64,000 nucleotides of DNA from Streptomyces kanamyceticus (GTDB lineage Bacteria; Actinomycetota; Actinomycetes; Streptomycetales; Streptomycetaceae). The position numbers and the translations under genes are program-made. Below are positions 8,701 through 17,525 of the stretch, piece by piece (position 1 is the stretch's first letter; each line of letters opens with the position of its first letter). Where the stretch lies: positions 1,798,001-1,862,000 of the forward strand of contig NZ_CP023699.1 in the NCBI RefSeq assembly GCF_008704495.1. The letters run 5' to 3'. Under the pieces are notes generated by a model. That model saw only the letters and a list, made by a program, of their open reading frames with translations, was not told where the DNA came from and ran no database searches.

Positions 8701-9609
8701 TCAGTTCCCGGCCGCCGCACCCGTCAGGCTCAGTCCGCCGGGGGCGAGCCCCGGTATCCGGCCGCGCCCCCGCACCCCGCGCACCAGGGCGGAGGCGAGG
8801 TGCGCCCTGCTGCTGCCGTACCGCTCGGGCGGCACGGCGGGCGAGGCCGCGCCCATGTCCCGCAGCGCGTCCACGAGCGTGCCGAGCTCGGTGGCGACCT
8901 CGGCGAGGACCTCCGCGACCGCCGTGGCGTTCGAGCCGAGGATGTCGGTCCACAGCTCCGCGTCGCCCCCGGCGATCCGCGTCACATCGCGCAACCCCTG
9001 CCCGGCGAGCTGGAGTTGGGAGTCGTCCCCGTCCATGAGCCGGGCGGCCACCAGGCTCGCCACCACGTGCGGGGCGTGCGAGGTGAGGGCCACCGCCCTG
9101 TCGTGCGCGGCGTGGGCCATCACCAGCGGCCGCGCCCCGCAGAGCCCGGCCAGTTCCCGCACCCGCCGCACGGTCGCCGCACCGGTCTGCGCCGCCGGGG
9201 TGAGCACCCACGGCCTGCCGCGGAACAGATCGCCCCGCGCCGCGAGCGGCCCCGACTGCTCCCGGCCCGCCATGGGGTGGCCGCCCAGGTAGCGGGTCAG
9301 ATCGCAGCCGAGCTCCGCCGCCTCCTCCTGCGGCCGCACCTTGACGCTGGCCACGTCGGTGAAGTCCTCGGCCAGTTCCCGCAGTTGATACTCGTGCAGC
9401 GTCGCGGCGACGTGCTGCGGGGGTACGGCGATGACGGCGAGGTCCACCGGCGTGCGCGGGAACCCGACCACACCGGCCCCGAGATCGGCCGCGGTCCGCG
9501 CCACCTCGGGGTCGCGGTCGATGAGGTGGACGGGCACGCCCCGACCCCGCAGGGCCAGGGCGATGGAGGTACCGATCAGGCCGGTCCCGACCACCGCGGC
9601 ACTGCGCAT
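8701..9609 (-). CDS. pdh: prephenate dehydrogenase (Hpg pathway Pdh)
   Basis: Protein of 302 residues. It has an N-terminal NAD-binding motif VVGTGLIGTSIALALRGRG, a GGHPMAGREQSGP active-site segment and SHAPHVVASLVAARL, all typical of prephenate dehydrogenases. It makes 4-hydroxyphenylpyruvate from prephenate. There is no ACT regulatory domain, as in biosynthetic-cluster copies that feed 4-hydroxyphenylglycine. The stop of the upstream dioxygenase and the ATG at 9609 share one base (TGATG). With hmaS two genes upstream, hmo (17526) and hpgT (20416), the four-enzyme Hpg route is complete. Confidence 0.9.
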   Translation of the reverse strand: MRSAAVVGTGLIGTSIALALRGRGVPVHLIDRDPEVARTAADLGAGVVGFPRTPVDLAVIAVPPQHVAATLHEYQLRELAEDFTDVASVKVRPQEEAAELGCDLTRYLGGHPMAGREQSGPLAARGDLFRGRPWVLTPAAQTGAATVRRVRELAGLCGARPLVMAHAAHDRAVALTSHAPHVVASLVAARLMDGDDSQLQLAGQGLRDVTRIAGGDAELWTDILGSNATAVAEVLAEVATELGTLVDALRDMGAASPAVPPERYGSSRAHLASALVRGVRGRGRIPGLAPGGLSLTGAAAGN

Positions 9610-10526
9610 CAGCGGCTGCTCCACAGCAGGGGCAGGTACTCGGGGTCGCTGTAGTCCGGGGTGCCCGCCGCGGTCCTGCGCACCAGCAGGTCGTGGTTGT
9701 AGGCGACCTGGGTGCCGTCCGAGCGGCGGAAGTCGCGGTAGCGGTTCTCGCCGTCCTGCAGGTGGAAGGAGATGGCGCGGCGCGGGCGGTCGCTGACGTT
9801 CGCGCCGCTGCCGTGGTAGGTGCGGCAGTGGTGGAAGTTGACGTGGCCCTTGGGGATGTGGACGGGGATCTTGACGACCTCGACGCCGTTGTAGCTCGCG
9901 TTCTCCTCGAGCATCTCGTCGAGTTCGCTGCGGTCGCGCTCGGCGAAGTGCAGCGACGTCGTGTCGTTCTCCGCCATCTCCTTCCACAGGTGGCTGCCGT
10001 CCACCATGGTGATCGTGCCCATCTCCTCGCCGCAGTCGTGGAAGGGGATGAACGCGGTCAGCATCCGCTCGGAGGTGGACGTGGCCCAGTAGTGCCGGTC
10101 GAAGTGCCAGGGCACGATGTTCGACTGCTCCTCGGCCACCGGCGGCTTGAAGATCAGGGTGGACTGGAACACCCGTATCCGCTCGGCCTCGGCGATCCGC
10201 GCGGCCACCGCGCCGAGCAGCGGCTTGCGCAGGATGCGGCCGATCGTGTCGTCCTCGTAGTGGATGTAGTCGTTGTGGCGCTGCACCGGGCCGTGCTCCG
10301 GCTCCCAGTAGGCCAGCTTGGGCGGGCGGACGGGCAGGGTGCGGTCGCGGTGCCCGGCGTAGAAGTTCTCGCTCGCCGACTCCAGGAGGTCGATCTCCTC
10401 GTCGGTGAAGAGCTTCTTGGACAGGTACCAGCCGTGCTGGGCGTAGAAGAGGACGTCCTCGTCGGTGGGGAGGAGTTCGCGCTCTTCCTCCGTCAATTCG
10501 AACAGCGTGGCATCGTGAACGGTCAC
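9609..10526 (-). CDS. PhyH-family Fe(II)/2-oxoglutarate dioxygenase
   Basis: Phytanoyl-CoA dioxygenase family protein of 305 residues. The metal triad is visible as HFDRHYW (His-x-Asp, about residue 140) and HCRTYHGSG (distal His), and the 2-oxoglutarate-binding Arg is in SDRPRRAISFHL. Members hydroxylate or desaturate small or carrier-bound substrates. GTG start at 10526 with GGAAGA 3-8 bp upstream. The gene lies between pdh and hmaS, so its substrate may be an Hpg-derived intermediate or the acyl chain; this cannot be settled from sequence. An N-N-forming or nitrogen-oxidising side reaction is conceivable but unsupported. Confidence 0.85.
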   Translation of the reverse strand: MTVHDATLFELTEEERELLPTDEDVLFYAQHGWYLSKKLFTDEEIDLLESASENFYAGHRDRTLPVRPPKLAYWEPEHGPVQRHNDYIHYEDDTIGRILRKPLLGAVAARIAEAERIRVFQSTLIFKPPVAEEQSNIVPWHFDRHYWATSTSERMLTAFIPFHDCGEEMGTITMVDGSHLWKEMAENDTTSLHFAERDRSELDEMLEENASYNGVEVVKIPVHIPKGHVNFHHCRTYHGSGANVSDRPRRAISFHLQDGENRYRDFRRSDGTQVAYNHDLLVRRTAAGTPDYSDPEYLPLLWSSR

Positions 10527-10667
10527 GGGTCTTCCTTCGGTGCGAGTGCTGCGATGCGGATGCTGCGGCGCAGGTCGTACTGAGGGTGGTGAGGGTGCTG
10601 CGCCGCAGTGCTGCGGGTACTGCGGAATGCGGGCAACGGGAAGGCGCGCGCTACGGGCCCGGGCCCG

Positions 10668-11732
10668 TCAGGCGGTCGCCTTCTCGCGGGCCACGGCCTC
10701 GTAGAGGGCCTTGATGTTGCCGCTGCCGAACGTCCGGGCGCCGTGGCGGTCGATGACCTCCCAGAAGAAGGTGTTCCTGACGTGCAGGGACTGGGTGAAG
10801 ATCTGGAAGACCTGACCCCAGTGGTCCTGGTCGACCAGGACGTTGGTGCGCCGCAGGTCCTCGATCTTCAGGTCCGGACGGCCCAGGCGCTCCTCCAGCT
10901 CGTCGTAGTACGCGTCGGGCGTCTCCAGGAACCGCACGCCGCGCGACTCCAGGGCGGGCACCGCGGTGACGATGTCGTCGGCCAGGAGCGCCAGGTGCTG
11001 CACGCCCGCGCCGCCGTGCCGTGCGAGGAAGCCGTCGATCTGGCCCGGCTTGCGGTCGGTGACCGGCTCGATGAGGGTGAACGTCACCTTGCCCGAGGGG
11101 CTCTGCACCACCTTGGAGTCCATGGCCTGCTCGCCGACCTCGATGAACTCCTCGAAGATCTGGGTGAACCCGAAGACCTTCTCGTAGAAGGCGACCGTGG
11201 GGCGCAGCTGGCCCGCGGGCAGGCAGATCGCCGCGTGGTCCACGGTGTTCAGCAGGTGCGGGCCCTCGTCCGGGTCCTCGGCGAAGATGTCCATCACGCC
11301 GGGCAGGAACTCGGCCCGGTCGCCGGTGCGCTGCACGAAGCGGTGGGCGACGTCGCCGAAGCCGAGCACGGAGGCGGTGACGACCTCGGTGCCCTCCTTG
11401 GTGTGCGTCCGGGGCTGCTCGACGGCGAGGGCGCCGCGCTCGACGGCGAGGGCGAACGCCTTGGCGGCGTCGGTGACCTCGAAGGCGATGTTGGCGACGC
11501 CGTCGCCGTGCCGGGCCACGTAGGCGGCCGCGGGGTGCTCGGGGGTCAGCGCGGAGGTGAGCACGACCTCGATGCCGCCCTGGCGCAGGAGCAGCGAGCG
11601 CCGGTCGGCCTGACCGGTCTCGGGGCCCGCCTGACCGCACACGCGGAACCCGAACGCCGTGCACAGGAAGAACGCCGACTGCTGGGCGTCCCCGACGTAG
11701 AACTCGATGTGGTCTACAGCTCCGATGTTCAC
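10668..11732 (-). CDS. hmaS: 4-hydroxymandelate synthase (HPPD-like)
   Basis: Protein of 354 residues with the two vicinal-oxygen-chelate halves of the HPPD family. Iron ligands are visible in NTVDHAAICL (His), GVQHLALL (His) and FFWEVIDRHG (Glu). The C-terminal stretch FGSGNIKALYEAVAREK differs from the GKGNFKALFE typical of homogentisate-forming HPPD and resembles 4-hydroxymandelate synthase. The presence of Pdh, hydroxymandelate oxidase and HpgT in the same cluster makes HmaS the better reading. It converts 4-hydroxyphenylpyruvate to 4-hydroxymandelate. ATG at 11732, just after the ketosynthase gene. HPPD remains the alternative. Confidence 0.85.
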   Translation of the reverse strand: MNIGAVDHIEFYVGDAQQSAFFLCTAFGFRVCGQAGPETGQADRRSLLLRQGGIEVVLTSALTPEHPAAAYVARHGDGVANIAFEVTDAAKAFALAVERGALAVEQPRTHTKEGTEVVTASVLGFGDVAHRFVQRTGDRAEFLPGVMDIFAEDPDEGPHLLNTVDHAAICLPAGQLRPTVAFYEKVFGFTQIFEEFIEVGEQAMDSKVVQSPSGKVTFTLIEPVTDRKPGQIDGFLARHGGAGVQHLALLADDIVTAVPALESRGVRFLETPDAYYDELEERLGRPDLKIEDLRRTNVLVDQDHWGQVFQIFTQSLHVRNTFFWEVIDRHGARTFGSGNIKALYEAVAREKATA

Positions 11733-11745
11733 GATTCCCTTTCCT

Positions 11746-13014
11746 CTAGCGCTTCTTGCGGCTGCTGGCCGTGCCGAGCAGCAGGCTGACGTTGTGGCCG
11801 CCGAAGGCGAACGAGTTGGAGATCGCGGCCTCCACTCGCTGCTGCCGCGCCTCGCCCCGCACGTGGTCGAGGTCGCAGTTGGGGTCCACCTCGTCGAGGT
11901 TGTGGGTCGGCGGCAGGACGCCCCGGGAGATCGCCAGGGCGCTGAAGGCCGCCTCCACCGCGCCGGATCCGCCCAGGAGGTGTCCCGTCATCGACTTGGT
12001 GCTGCTGATGGCGGGGGCGTTCTCGCCGAACACGGCCCGGACGGCCTTCGTCTCCGCGACGTCGCCGAGCTTGGTGGCCGTGCCGTGCGCGTTGATGTAG
12101 CCGACGTCCTCGGGCGCGAGCCCGGCGGTGGCGAGCGCGCCGCGCATGGCGTGCGCGGCTCCGTCGCCGTCGGGGCGCGGCGCGGTGGGCCGGTGGGCGT
12201 CGGTGGTGGCGCCCCAGCCGAGCAGGTCGGCGTAGCCCGCGGCGCCCCTGGCGTCGGCGTGGTCGACGCGCTCGACGACGAGGACGCCCGAGCCCTCGGC
12301 GAGCACGAAGCCGTTGCGGCGCCGGTCGAAGGGGCGGCTGGCCGCCTCGGGGTCCTCGCCCCAGCCGTGGGCCAGGGCCCTGGCGTGCGCGAACGCGAGG
12401 GCGGACGTCGGGTTGAGCGGGGCCTCCGCGCCGCCGCAGACCACCACGTCGGCCTCGCCGTAGCGGATCAGCCTGGCGGCCTCGACGACGGCGTGAGCAC
12501 CGGCGGCGCAGGCGGTGGCGATCGCCGAACTCCAGCCGCGTATCCCGTACTTGATGGCGATGCGGGCGGCCGCCATGTTCGGCAGCATGCCGGGCAGCAG
12601 ATAGGGACTGACCGCGGTCGGGCCGCGCTCGGCCCTGGCCTGCGCCTGTGCCTCGTACGTCGAGAGGCCGCCCGCGCCGCTGGAGACGATCACGGCGACC
12701 CGGTGCGGGTCGACGTCACGGCCCACGACCAGGCCCGCGTCGGCGAGCGCGTCGTCGGCGGCGGCGAGCGCCATCAGGGCGTAGCGGTCGACGAGGCGGC
12801 CCTCGCTGGGCGGCAGGACCTCGCGCGCCTCGATCGCGGGGGCGATGCCCGCGACGTCGACGCTGCCCGCCAGGAGGTGGTCCTCGGGCGGCCTGCGCAG
12901 GCCCGACTTGCCGTGGCACAGGGCGTCGAAGTTGGCCGCGGCGCCGCGGCCGAGCGGGGTGAAGGCGCCGAGTCCGGTGACGACGGCGCCGGATCCGGCG
13001 GTGGAGTGCGTCAT
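11746..13014 (-). CDS. beta-ketoacyl-ACP synthase (FabF/KAS II-like), single condensing enzyme
   Basis: Ketosynthase of 422 residues with a complete Cys-His-His triad: Cys in IATACAAGAHAV, His in INAHGTATKLGD and His in KSMTGHLLGG. It is a stand-alone FabF-like elongating enzyme with no chain-length factor beside it. The ATG at 13014 overlaps the upstream ligase stop (ATGA). Together with the ligase (13011-14657) and ACP (14847-15110) it forms an activation, loading and elongation unit. It might extend an aryl or fatty acyl starter by C2 units. Such single KS genes also occur in nitrous-acid clusters making cinnamate-like acids; this parallel is from memory. Confidence 0.88.
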   Translation of the reverse strand: MTHSTAGSGAVVTGLGAFTPLGRGAAANFDALCHGKSGLRRPPEDHLLAGSVDVAGIAPAIEAREVLPPSEGRLVDRYALMALAAADDALADAGLVVGRDVDPHRVAVIVSSGAGGLSTYEAQAQARAERGPTAVSPYLLPGMLPNMAAARIAIKYGIRGWSSAIATACAAGAHAVVEAARLIRYGEADVVVCGGAEAPLNPTSALAFAHARALAHGWGEDPEAASRPFDRRRNGFVLAEGSGVLVVERVDHADARGAAGYADLLGWGATTDAHRPTAPRPDGDGAAHAMRGALATAGLAPEDVGYINAHGTATKLGDVAETKAVRAVFGENAPAISSTKSMTGHLLGGSGAVEAAFSALAISRGVLPPTHNLDEVDPNCDLDHVRGEARQQRVEAAISNSFAFGGHNVSLLLGTASSRKKR

Positions 13015-14657
13015 GCCGCCACCCCCGCGGTGCCCTTGGCGGAGAGCAGTTCGCCGTCGAGGAAGCGCTGGCGCAGCAGGATCTTGCGGACCTTGCCGGT
13101 CGCGCCGAGCGGGATGCGGTCCGGGCTGACGACGACCACGCGGTCGACGGTGGCGGCCACGTGGGGTTCCAGGGCGGCGAGCACCTCGGCGGTGCGGTCG
13201 GCGTCCTGGTCGGCCTTGGGGTCCAGGAAGAGCAGGACGGAGGTGACGACCTGGTCGTCCTTCTTCACGGCGACGACGGTGCACTCCAGGACGTCGGCGC
13301 AGTCCGCGAGCACCTGCTCCTCGCACAGCATGGTGAAGAGCCGCTTGCCGTCGGCGAGTTCGACGGAGTCGACCATGCGGTCGACGTGGTAGTAGTACCC
13401 GGCCTCGTCACGGAAGACGAGGTCGCCGGTGAGGAAGTAGCCGTCCCTGCGCGTGCGGTAGGTGGTCACCGAGTCGTTCCAGTAACCGAGCGACAGGGTG
13501 GGCGCGCTGATGGCGAGCTGCCCGACCTGCCCGCTGTCGAGCTTCTCGCCGTCGTCGTCGACGACCGCCACGTCGGAGAAGGCGTGCGGCTTGCCGATGC
13601 AGCGGCCGTAGCGGCTGGTCTCGGGCGTGTGGGTGATGTGGAACTGGGAGTGCCCCATCTCCGACGAGCCGAGGCCGTCGACGAAGAACGAGCCCTTCGT
13701 ACGGACCCGGCCCTCGCTGGTGACGGACTCCCGCATGCCGACGGCGATGAGCTTGCGGATGTGCGCCTCGTGCGCGCAGTCCCCGGTGTTCCACCAGGTG
13801 CGCACGGAGTCCAGGTCGCGCGCGCCGAGGTCCTGGCCCGCGAGCTCCGACCAGGTGGTGGCGAAGCCGAGCACGGCGTGCGGCCGCCAGGACTCGATGG
13901 CGTCGAGCACCGGACCGCCGGACTGCTGGGAGAGCACGACGAGTTGCGTACGGTTGGTCAGCGCGAGGTTGACCGCGATGACGGTGGCCGCGTGGGCCGA
14001 GGGCAGCGCGCCCAGCATCCGCTCGATGCCCTGGCCCTTGGGCAGCGAGAGCCGGTGACGGATGGCCGCGAAGAGGCTGTGGTGCGAGTGGATCACGGCC
14101 TTGGGCAGGCCCGTGGTGCCCGAGGAGTGGGTGATGACCGCGGGCTCGTTGCCGTGGTGGCGGTAGGGCTTGGGGGCGGCGGCCGGGTCGCCCTTGCCGA
14201 GTTCCGCCGGGTCCGCCAGGAGCGGCGTGGCGATGTCCCGGTCCTTGAGGGAGTCCCAGTGCGCGGTGTCGGCGATGACGCCGACGGCTCGCAGCCGCTT
14301 GATGTACTCGCCCGCCTGCTCGGCCGGGACGCGGCCGTTGACCAGGGCGGGGATCGCGCCGACGCGCGTCAGTGCGAGGTAGCTGAGCACCTGGTCGGCG
14401 CCCGCGGTCACGAAGACGGCGACCACGTCACGGGGCCGGACGCCGAGGGCGTGCAGCGCCGCGGCCCGCGCCGTGACCCGCTCCCCCAGCTCGGCCAGCG
14501 TGTGGGCCTGCCAGGCGGGGTGCCCGTCGACCTCGGTGTCGAAGGTGATGCTCGGCGCGTCGAGGCCGGTGCCCCGCTCGAGCAGCGTGGTCAGCACGTT
14601 GCCGACGCCGAGACCTTGGTCGCCGGCGAGCTCTGCGCGCTCGTTCTTGGGATTCAT
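13011..14657 (-). CDS. ANL-superfamily adenylate-forming ligase; candidate CreM-like diazotising or acyl-activating enzyme
   Basis: Acyl/aryl-AMP ligase of 548 residues. The A3-type phosphate-binding loop is THSSGTTGLPKAV, the aspartate motif is YFLTGDLV and the C-terminal lysine region is PLGATGKVRK. The central region (VDGLGSSEMGHSQFH) replaces the usual YGxTE, so the adenylate pocket is divergent. In other nitrous-acid clusters a homologous ligase (CreM and relatives) uses ATP to join nitrite to an amine, so this is one candidate for the nitrogen-coupling step. The alternative is activation of an acid for the adjacent ACP. ATG at 14657 is preceded by GGAG about 10 bp upstream. Confidence 0.8.
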   Translation of the reverse strand: MNPKNERAELAGDQGLGVGNVLTTLLERGTGLDAPSITFDTEVDGHPAWQAHTLAELGERVTARAAALHALGVRPRDVVAVFVTAGADQVLSYLALTRVGAIPALVNGRVPAEQAGEYIKRLRAVGVIADTAHWDSLKDRDIATPLLADPAELGKGDPAAAPKPYRHHGNEPAVITHSSGTTGLPKAVIHSHHSLFAAIRHRLSLPKGQGIERMLGALPSAHAATVIAVNLALTNRTQLVVLSQQSGGPVLDAIESWRPHAVLGFATTWSELAGQDLGARDLDSVRTWWNTGDCAHEAHIRKLIAVGMRESVTSEGRVRTKGSFFVDGLGSSEMGHSQFHITHTPETSRYGRCIGKPHAFSDVAVVDDDGEKLDSGQVGQLAISAPTLSLGYWNDSVTTYRTRRDGYFLTGDLVFRDEAGYYYHVDRMVDSVELADGKRLFTMLCEEQVLADCADVLECTVVAVKKDDQVVTSVLLFLDPKADQDADRTAEVLAALEPHVAATVDRVVVVSPDRIPLGATGKVRKILLRQRFLDGELLSAKGTAGVAA

Positions 14658-14708
14658 TCCCCGGTGTCTCCACTCATCTGGATCGTGCTCTTGGCGTACG
14701 GACGCTGG

Positions 14709-14761
14709 GTGAGCGAGGGGTGCGGCGGGCGAGGTGCGGCGCGTCGGCCCGCCTCGCTCAC
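14709..14761 (-). terminator. Possible attenuator hairpin between ACP and ligase genes
   Basis: GTGAGCGAG (14709-14717) pairs perfectly with CTCGCTCAC (14753-14761), and GCGGGC with GCCCGC inside it. It lies in the 189-bp gap after the ACP gene. There is no U-tract. It could reduce read-through so the ACP is made in excess over the enzymes. Confidence 0.35.
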
Positions 14762-14846
14762 CGACCGCGGGACACTCCCTCCCGCCCGCTGCCGTGGGCA
14801 CCGGGGCGGGGAGGGTTCGCCCGGCGTGCCAGGACGGTTCGTGGGC

Positions 14847-15110
14847 TCACCCGGCCGTCGCGGCGGCGGACGCGCGCTCGACGATCTCCTTGACCAGGCC
14901 GGAGACGGTCAGGAGCGCGACGGTCTCCATCTCGTCCTCCTCGAACTTCACGCCGTAGGTGTCCTCGACCTGGATGGCTATCTCCGCGACGGAGAGGGAC
15001 TCGAGGTCGAGGCCCGCCGGGCCGAGCGGGGTCTCGCCGGTTACGTCGGAAACGTCGTAGTTCATGTTCTGAAGGGCCTCGATGATGAACTTCTCAACCT
15101 CAGCGGACAT
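14847..15110 (-). CDS. acyl carrier protein (first of two)
   Basis: Small acidic protein of 87 residues. The phosphopantetheine serine lies in GLDLESLSVAEIAIQ, at about residue 37, where the usual DSL is LES. The length and the helix-2 pattern after the Ser fit a type II ACP. The ATG at 15110 has a strong GAGGGAG 9 bp upstream. It is the first gene of the long minus-strand operon. Only 18 bp separate its start from that of the divergent PPTase at 15129, so the promoter for each gene must overlap the other gene or the short gap. Confidence 0.9.
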   Translation of the reverse strand: MSAEVEKFIIEALQNMNYDVSDVTGETPLGPAGLDLESLSVAEIAIQVEDTYGVKFEEDEMETVALLTVSGLVKEIVERASAAATAG

Positions 15111-15128
15111 TTGATTGACTCCCTCTTC

Positions 15129-15797
15129 ATGGACAGGCACCCGGGCGGTTCCCCGGACACGGTGACGGTGCTGTGGTGCACCACGGACGGCGACGAGCGG
15201 CGCAAGGCGCACACCTTGGTGGTGCGGGCCGCGGCCGGTCTGCTGGGTGTCGCGCCGTCCGAGATCTGGTTGGAGCACGAGGCCGGTGGCCGCCCGGTCC
15301 TGGGCGGCGCAGGCAAGTCGCTGCACGTCAGCGTCGCTCACGCTCGCGGGGCGCTGGCCGTCGCGGTGACCGGCCTTGCCCCCGTGGGTGTGGATGTGGA
15401 AGTGGTGCGGCGACTGCGCGCCGCGGCGATGTCCCGGGCGTGGCTGGACCCCGCCGAGGCGGCGTGGGTCACGGCTCTGCCCGAGGACGATCAGTCAGTG
15501 GCGTTCTTGTGGCTGTGGACGCAGAAGGAGTCGGTCGGCAAGGCGCTCGGCCAGGGCCTGCGGCAGGGCGGCATGAGCCGCCGGGTGCCGCTGCCCGGAC
15601 AGTGGCCGGCGGGGAACGACGCTCCGTCGGTGCCGCGGCGGCTGCCCGGTGATCCGGGTGTCGTGTCCGCGGCTGTCGTGGTGGGCGGCGGGCTGCACGT
15701 CATCGGTGTCGCGCTGCACGGGGGCACCGGGAGTGCCTCGTGCGCCGACGGCGTGCGTCTCGATGTCCGCGAGGTGTGCCCGACGGAGCTGGGCTGA
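15129..15797 (+). CDS. 4'-phosphopantetheinyl transferase (Sfp type)
   Basis: Protein of 222 residues with Sfp-type metal and CoA motifs: GVDVEVV in the middle and WLWTQKESVGKALGQGL (the W-x3-KE-x3-K motif). It activates ACP and peptidyl carrier domains. The ATG at 15129 has no visible ribosome-binding site, and the divergent ACP starts 18 bp away, so either the transcript is leaderless or translation starts lower down at a GTG near 15159. A second, AcpS-type transferase is encoded at 23773, so the cluster has both classes. Confidence 0.85.
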   Translation: MDRHPGGSPDTVTVLWCTTDGDERRKAHTLVVRAAAGLLGVAPSEIWLEHEAGGRPVLGGAGKSLHVSVAHARGALAVAVTGLAPVGVDVEVVRRLRAAAMSRAWLDPAEAAWVTALPEDDQSVAFLWLWTQKESVGKALGQGLRQGGMSRRVPLPGQWPAGNDAPSVPRRLPGDPGVVSAAVVVGGGLHVIGVALHGGTGSASCADGVRLDVREVCPTELG

Positions 15798-15812
15798 ACT
15801 CGGCTGAACCGG

Positions 15813-17234
15813 TCACACACCGGCGGCCGACCGCGCGGCCGCGCGGAGGACGTCGGCGTTGCGCACGGGCTTGCCGGTCGCGGTGCGGGGGAGTTCGGGC
15901 AGCACGTGCAGGGTGCGCGGCCGCTTGTAGGGGGCGAGGCGGGCGGCCAGACAGTCGGCGAGGCCGTCGAAGACGGCACGTTCCTCGACCATCACGAAGG
16001 CTTCGATGCCGGTGCCCTGGACGACCACGGCCCCCGTGATGCCGGGCAGGGCGCTGATGGACGCCTCGACTTCCGAGAGGTCCACCTTGAGCCCGCCGAC
16101 GGAGACCTGCGAGTCGAGCCTGCCGAGCACCGTGAGGAGTCCGGTGGCGTCGTCGAAGCTGCCCGCGTCCTTGGTGCGCAGCCAGCCGTCGACGAACCGG
16201 GTGGGGTCGGAGGGGCCGACGTACGGGGATTCGGGCAGTCCGAGCAGGATCTGGCCCTCCTCGACCCGTACCCGCATGCCGGGTGCGGGGGTCAGGCCGG
16301 GGCGGGTGGACCCGGTGAGGTCCGCGGCGATGACACCGGCCTCGGTCATGCCGTACATGACGCCGAGCTCGGCGTCGTAGCCGTGGGTGAACCGCTCCCA
16401 GACGTCAGCCCTGACGAGCTCGCCGCCGGTGATCATGCGGCGCAGCTGGGGCAGCCTGGGCGGGTTCTGCGCGGCGGCGAGGACCGCCGCCTGCGAGGGG
16501 ACGCCGAGGACGGTCGTCGGCTCGTCGCCCGCGGCGACGGCCTTGAGGATGCCGTCGACCGTCTGGCGCGCGGGCAGGACCACCTGGGTCCCGCTGGCCA
16601 GGCCGTACAGGAGTCCGCCGACCAGGCCGAGCACATGGACGATCGAGGCGAGCACGACGGTGCGTTCGCCCCGGTGGGGGAAGCCGTCGAGCTGGCCGTA
16701 CCGGTCGATCTCCGCGAGGAGGCTGCCCACGGTCCTGCCGATGACCTTGGAGGGGCCCGTGGAGCCGGAGCTGAGCTGGAGCAGGATGTGCTGCGAGGCG
16801 GCCGGGCGGCCGGTGCGCAGGGGGGTGACGCGGGTGGTGACGTCGAAGAAGCCGCGGAGCGTTCCGCTGACGTCGGTGACCGGCTCGACGACCAGCTGCG
16901 GTGTCAGTCGCGCGACGGCTTTGCCCACTTCGTGGGTGGTCAACCGGTAGTCGAGCAGCGCCACTTGGGCGCCCGCACGCCAGCCGGCGAGCATCGCGAC
17001 GATACAGCTGAGCGAGGGCGGCAGTCGCACCGCGACCACGCCTCCCGCGACGAGTCCCGCCGCTTGGTAGCGGGCCTGTTCGGCGGCGACGAGCTCGCGG
17101 AGTTGCGCGCGGCTCACGGCTTCGCCCAAGTGCAGGGCGACATCCCCCCCATCACCCTGGAGCAATATGTCATCGACCCAGGCGCCCTCGGTGCACCTTT
17201 TAGGTGCCGTTTCCCCCATTGGAATCCCACCCAT
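15813..17234 (-). CDS. second ANL-superfamily acyl/aryl-AMP ligase
   Basis: Compact ligase of 473 residues. The P-loop is LQLSSGSTGPSKV, the adenylate motif is GVMYGMTEAGV, the hinge region is GRLDSQVSVGGLKVD and the C-terminal lysine is in RTATGKPVRN. All key ANL elements are present but the N-terminal domain is shorter than in CoA ligases, as in stand-alone aryl-AMP ligases. ATG at 17234; an in-frame ATG at 17219 with GTGGGA upstream is also possible. It is convergent with the PPTase and about 290 bp downstream of hmo, with its own upstream region. It could activate an aryl acid, or be the nitrite-coupling enzyme instead of the ligase at 13011. Confidence 0.82.
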   Translation of the reverse strand: MGGIPMGETAPKRCTEGAWVDDILLQGDGGDVALHLGEAVSRAQLRELVAAEQARYQAAGLVAGGVVAVRLPPSLSCIVAMLAGWRAGAQVALLDYRLTTHEVGKAVARLTPQLVVEPVTDVSGTLRGFFDVTTRVTPLRTGRPAASQHILLQLSSGSTGPSKVIGRTVGSLLAEIDRYGQLDGFPHRGERTVVLASIVHVLGLVGGLLYGLASGTQVVLPARQTVDGILKAVAAGDEPTTVLGVPSQAAVLAAAQNPPRLPQLRRMITGGELVRADVWERFTHGYDAELGVMYGMTEAGVIAADLTGSTRPGLTPAPGMRVRVEEGQILLGLPESPYVGPSDPTRFVDGWLRTKDAGSFDDATGLLTVLGRLDSQVSVGGLKVDLSEVEASISALPGITGAVVVQGTGIEAFVMVEERAVFDGLADCLAARLAPYKRPRTLHVLPELPRTATGKPVRNADVLRAAARSAAGV

Positions 17235-17525
17235 CTAAATCCCCAACGAACAACCCGAACGTCTTGGTGACAGCACTGTCCATAGGACATGTCGGGTAGG
17301 TAGTCGCCCCAGCCCCTCGGTGTCAGATCCACCGTTATTCCCTCGGCGACGCCTCCATCGTTACTTACTACCATCGAGTAATCAAGGGATGATTTCTATT
17401 AAATTACTACTTGCAAGTAGGACTCCAGAAACCGCTTGCATTTCTATTTTTGGGCATACCGAGACCCCCATCCACCTCGGTGAATCCGGTGAATGGGAAT
17501 CGATTGAATCGTTCAAACCATCAGT
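17235..17525. promoter_or_regulatory. AT-richer intergenic region upstream of the second ligase
   Basis: About 290 bp of markedly lower GC than its surroundings, with no convincing gene. Near its upstream end are tandem GGTGAAT units (about 17478-17493), a CGATT-G-AATCG dyad (17501-17511) and GTTCA-ATTA-TGAAC overlapping the hmo stop. These are possible activator sites or a weak hmo terminator; none can be assigned to a known regulator. Confidence 0.4.

Noticed and set aside
10668..11732. Homogentisate-forming HPPD instead of HmaS
   Set aside because: The C-terminal motif and the presence of pdh, hmo and hpgT favour 4-hydroxymandelate synthase; HPPD is kept only as an alternative.
15809..15823. 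CCGGT-cacac-ACCGG as terminator between the PPTase and the second ligase
   Set aside because: Stem of only 5 bp overlapping the ligase stop codon; too weak to call.
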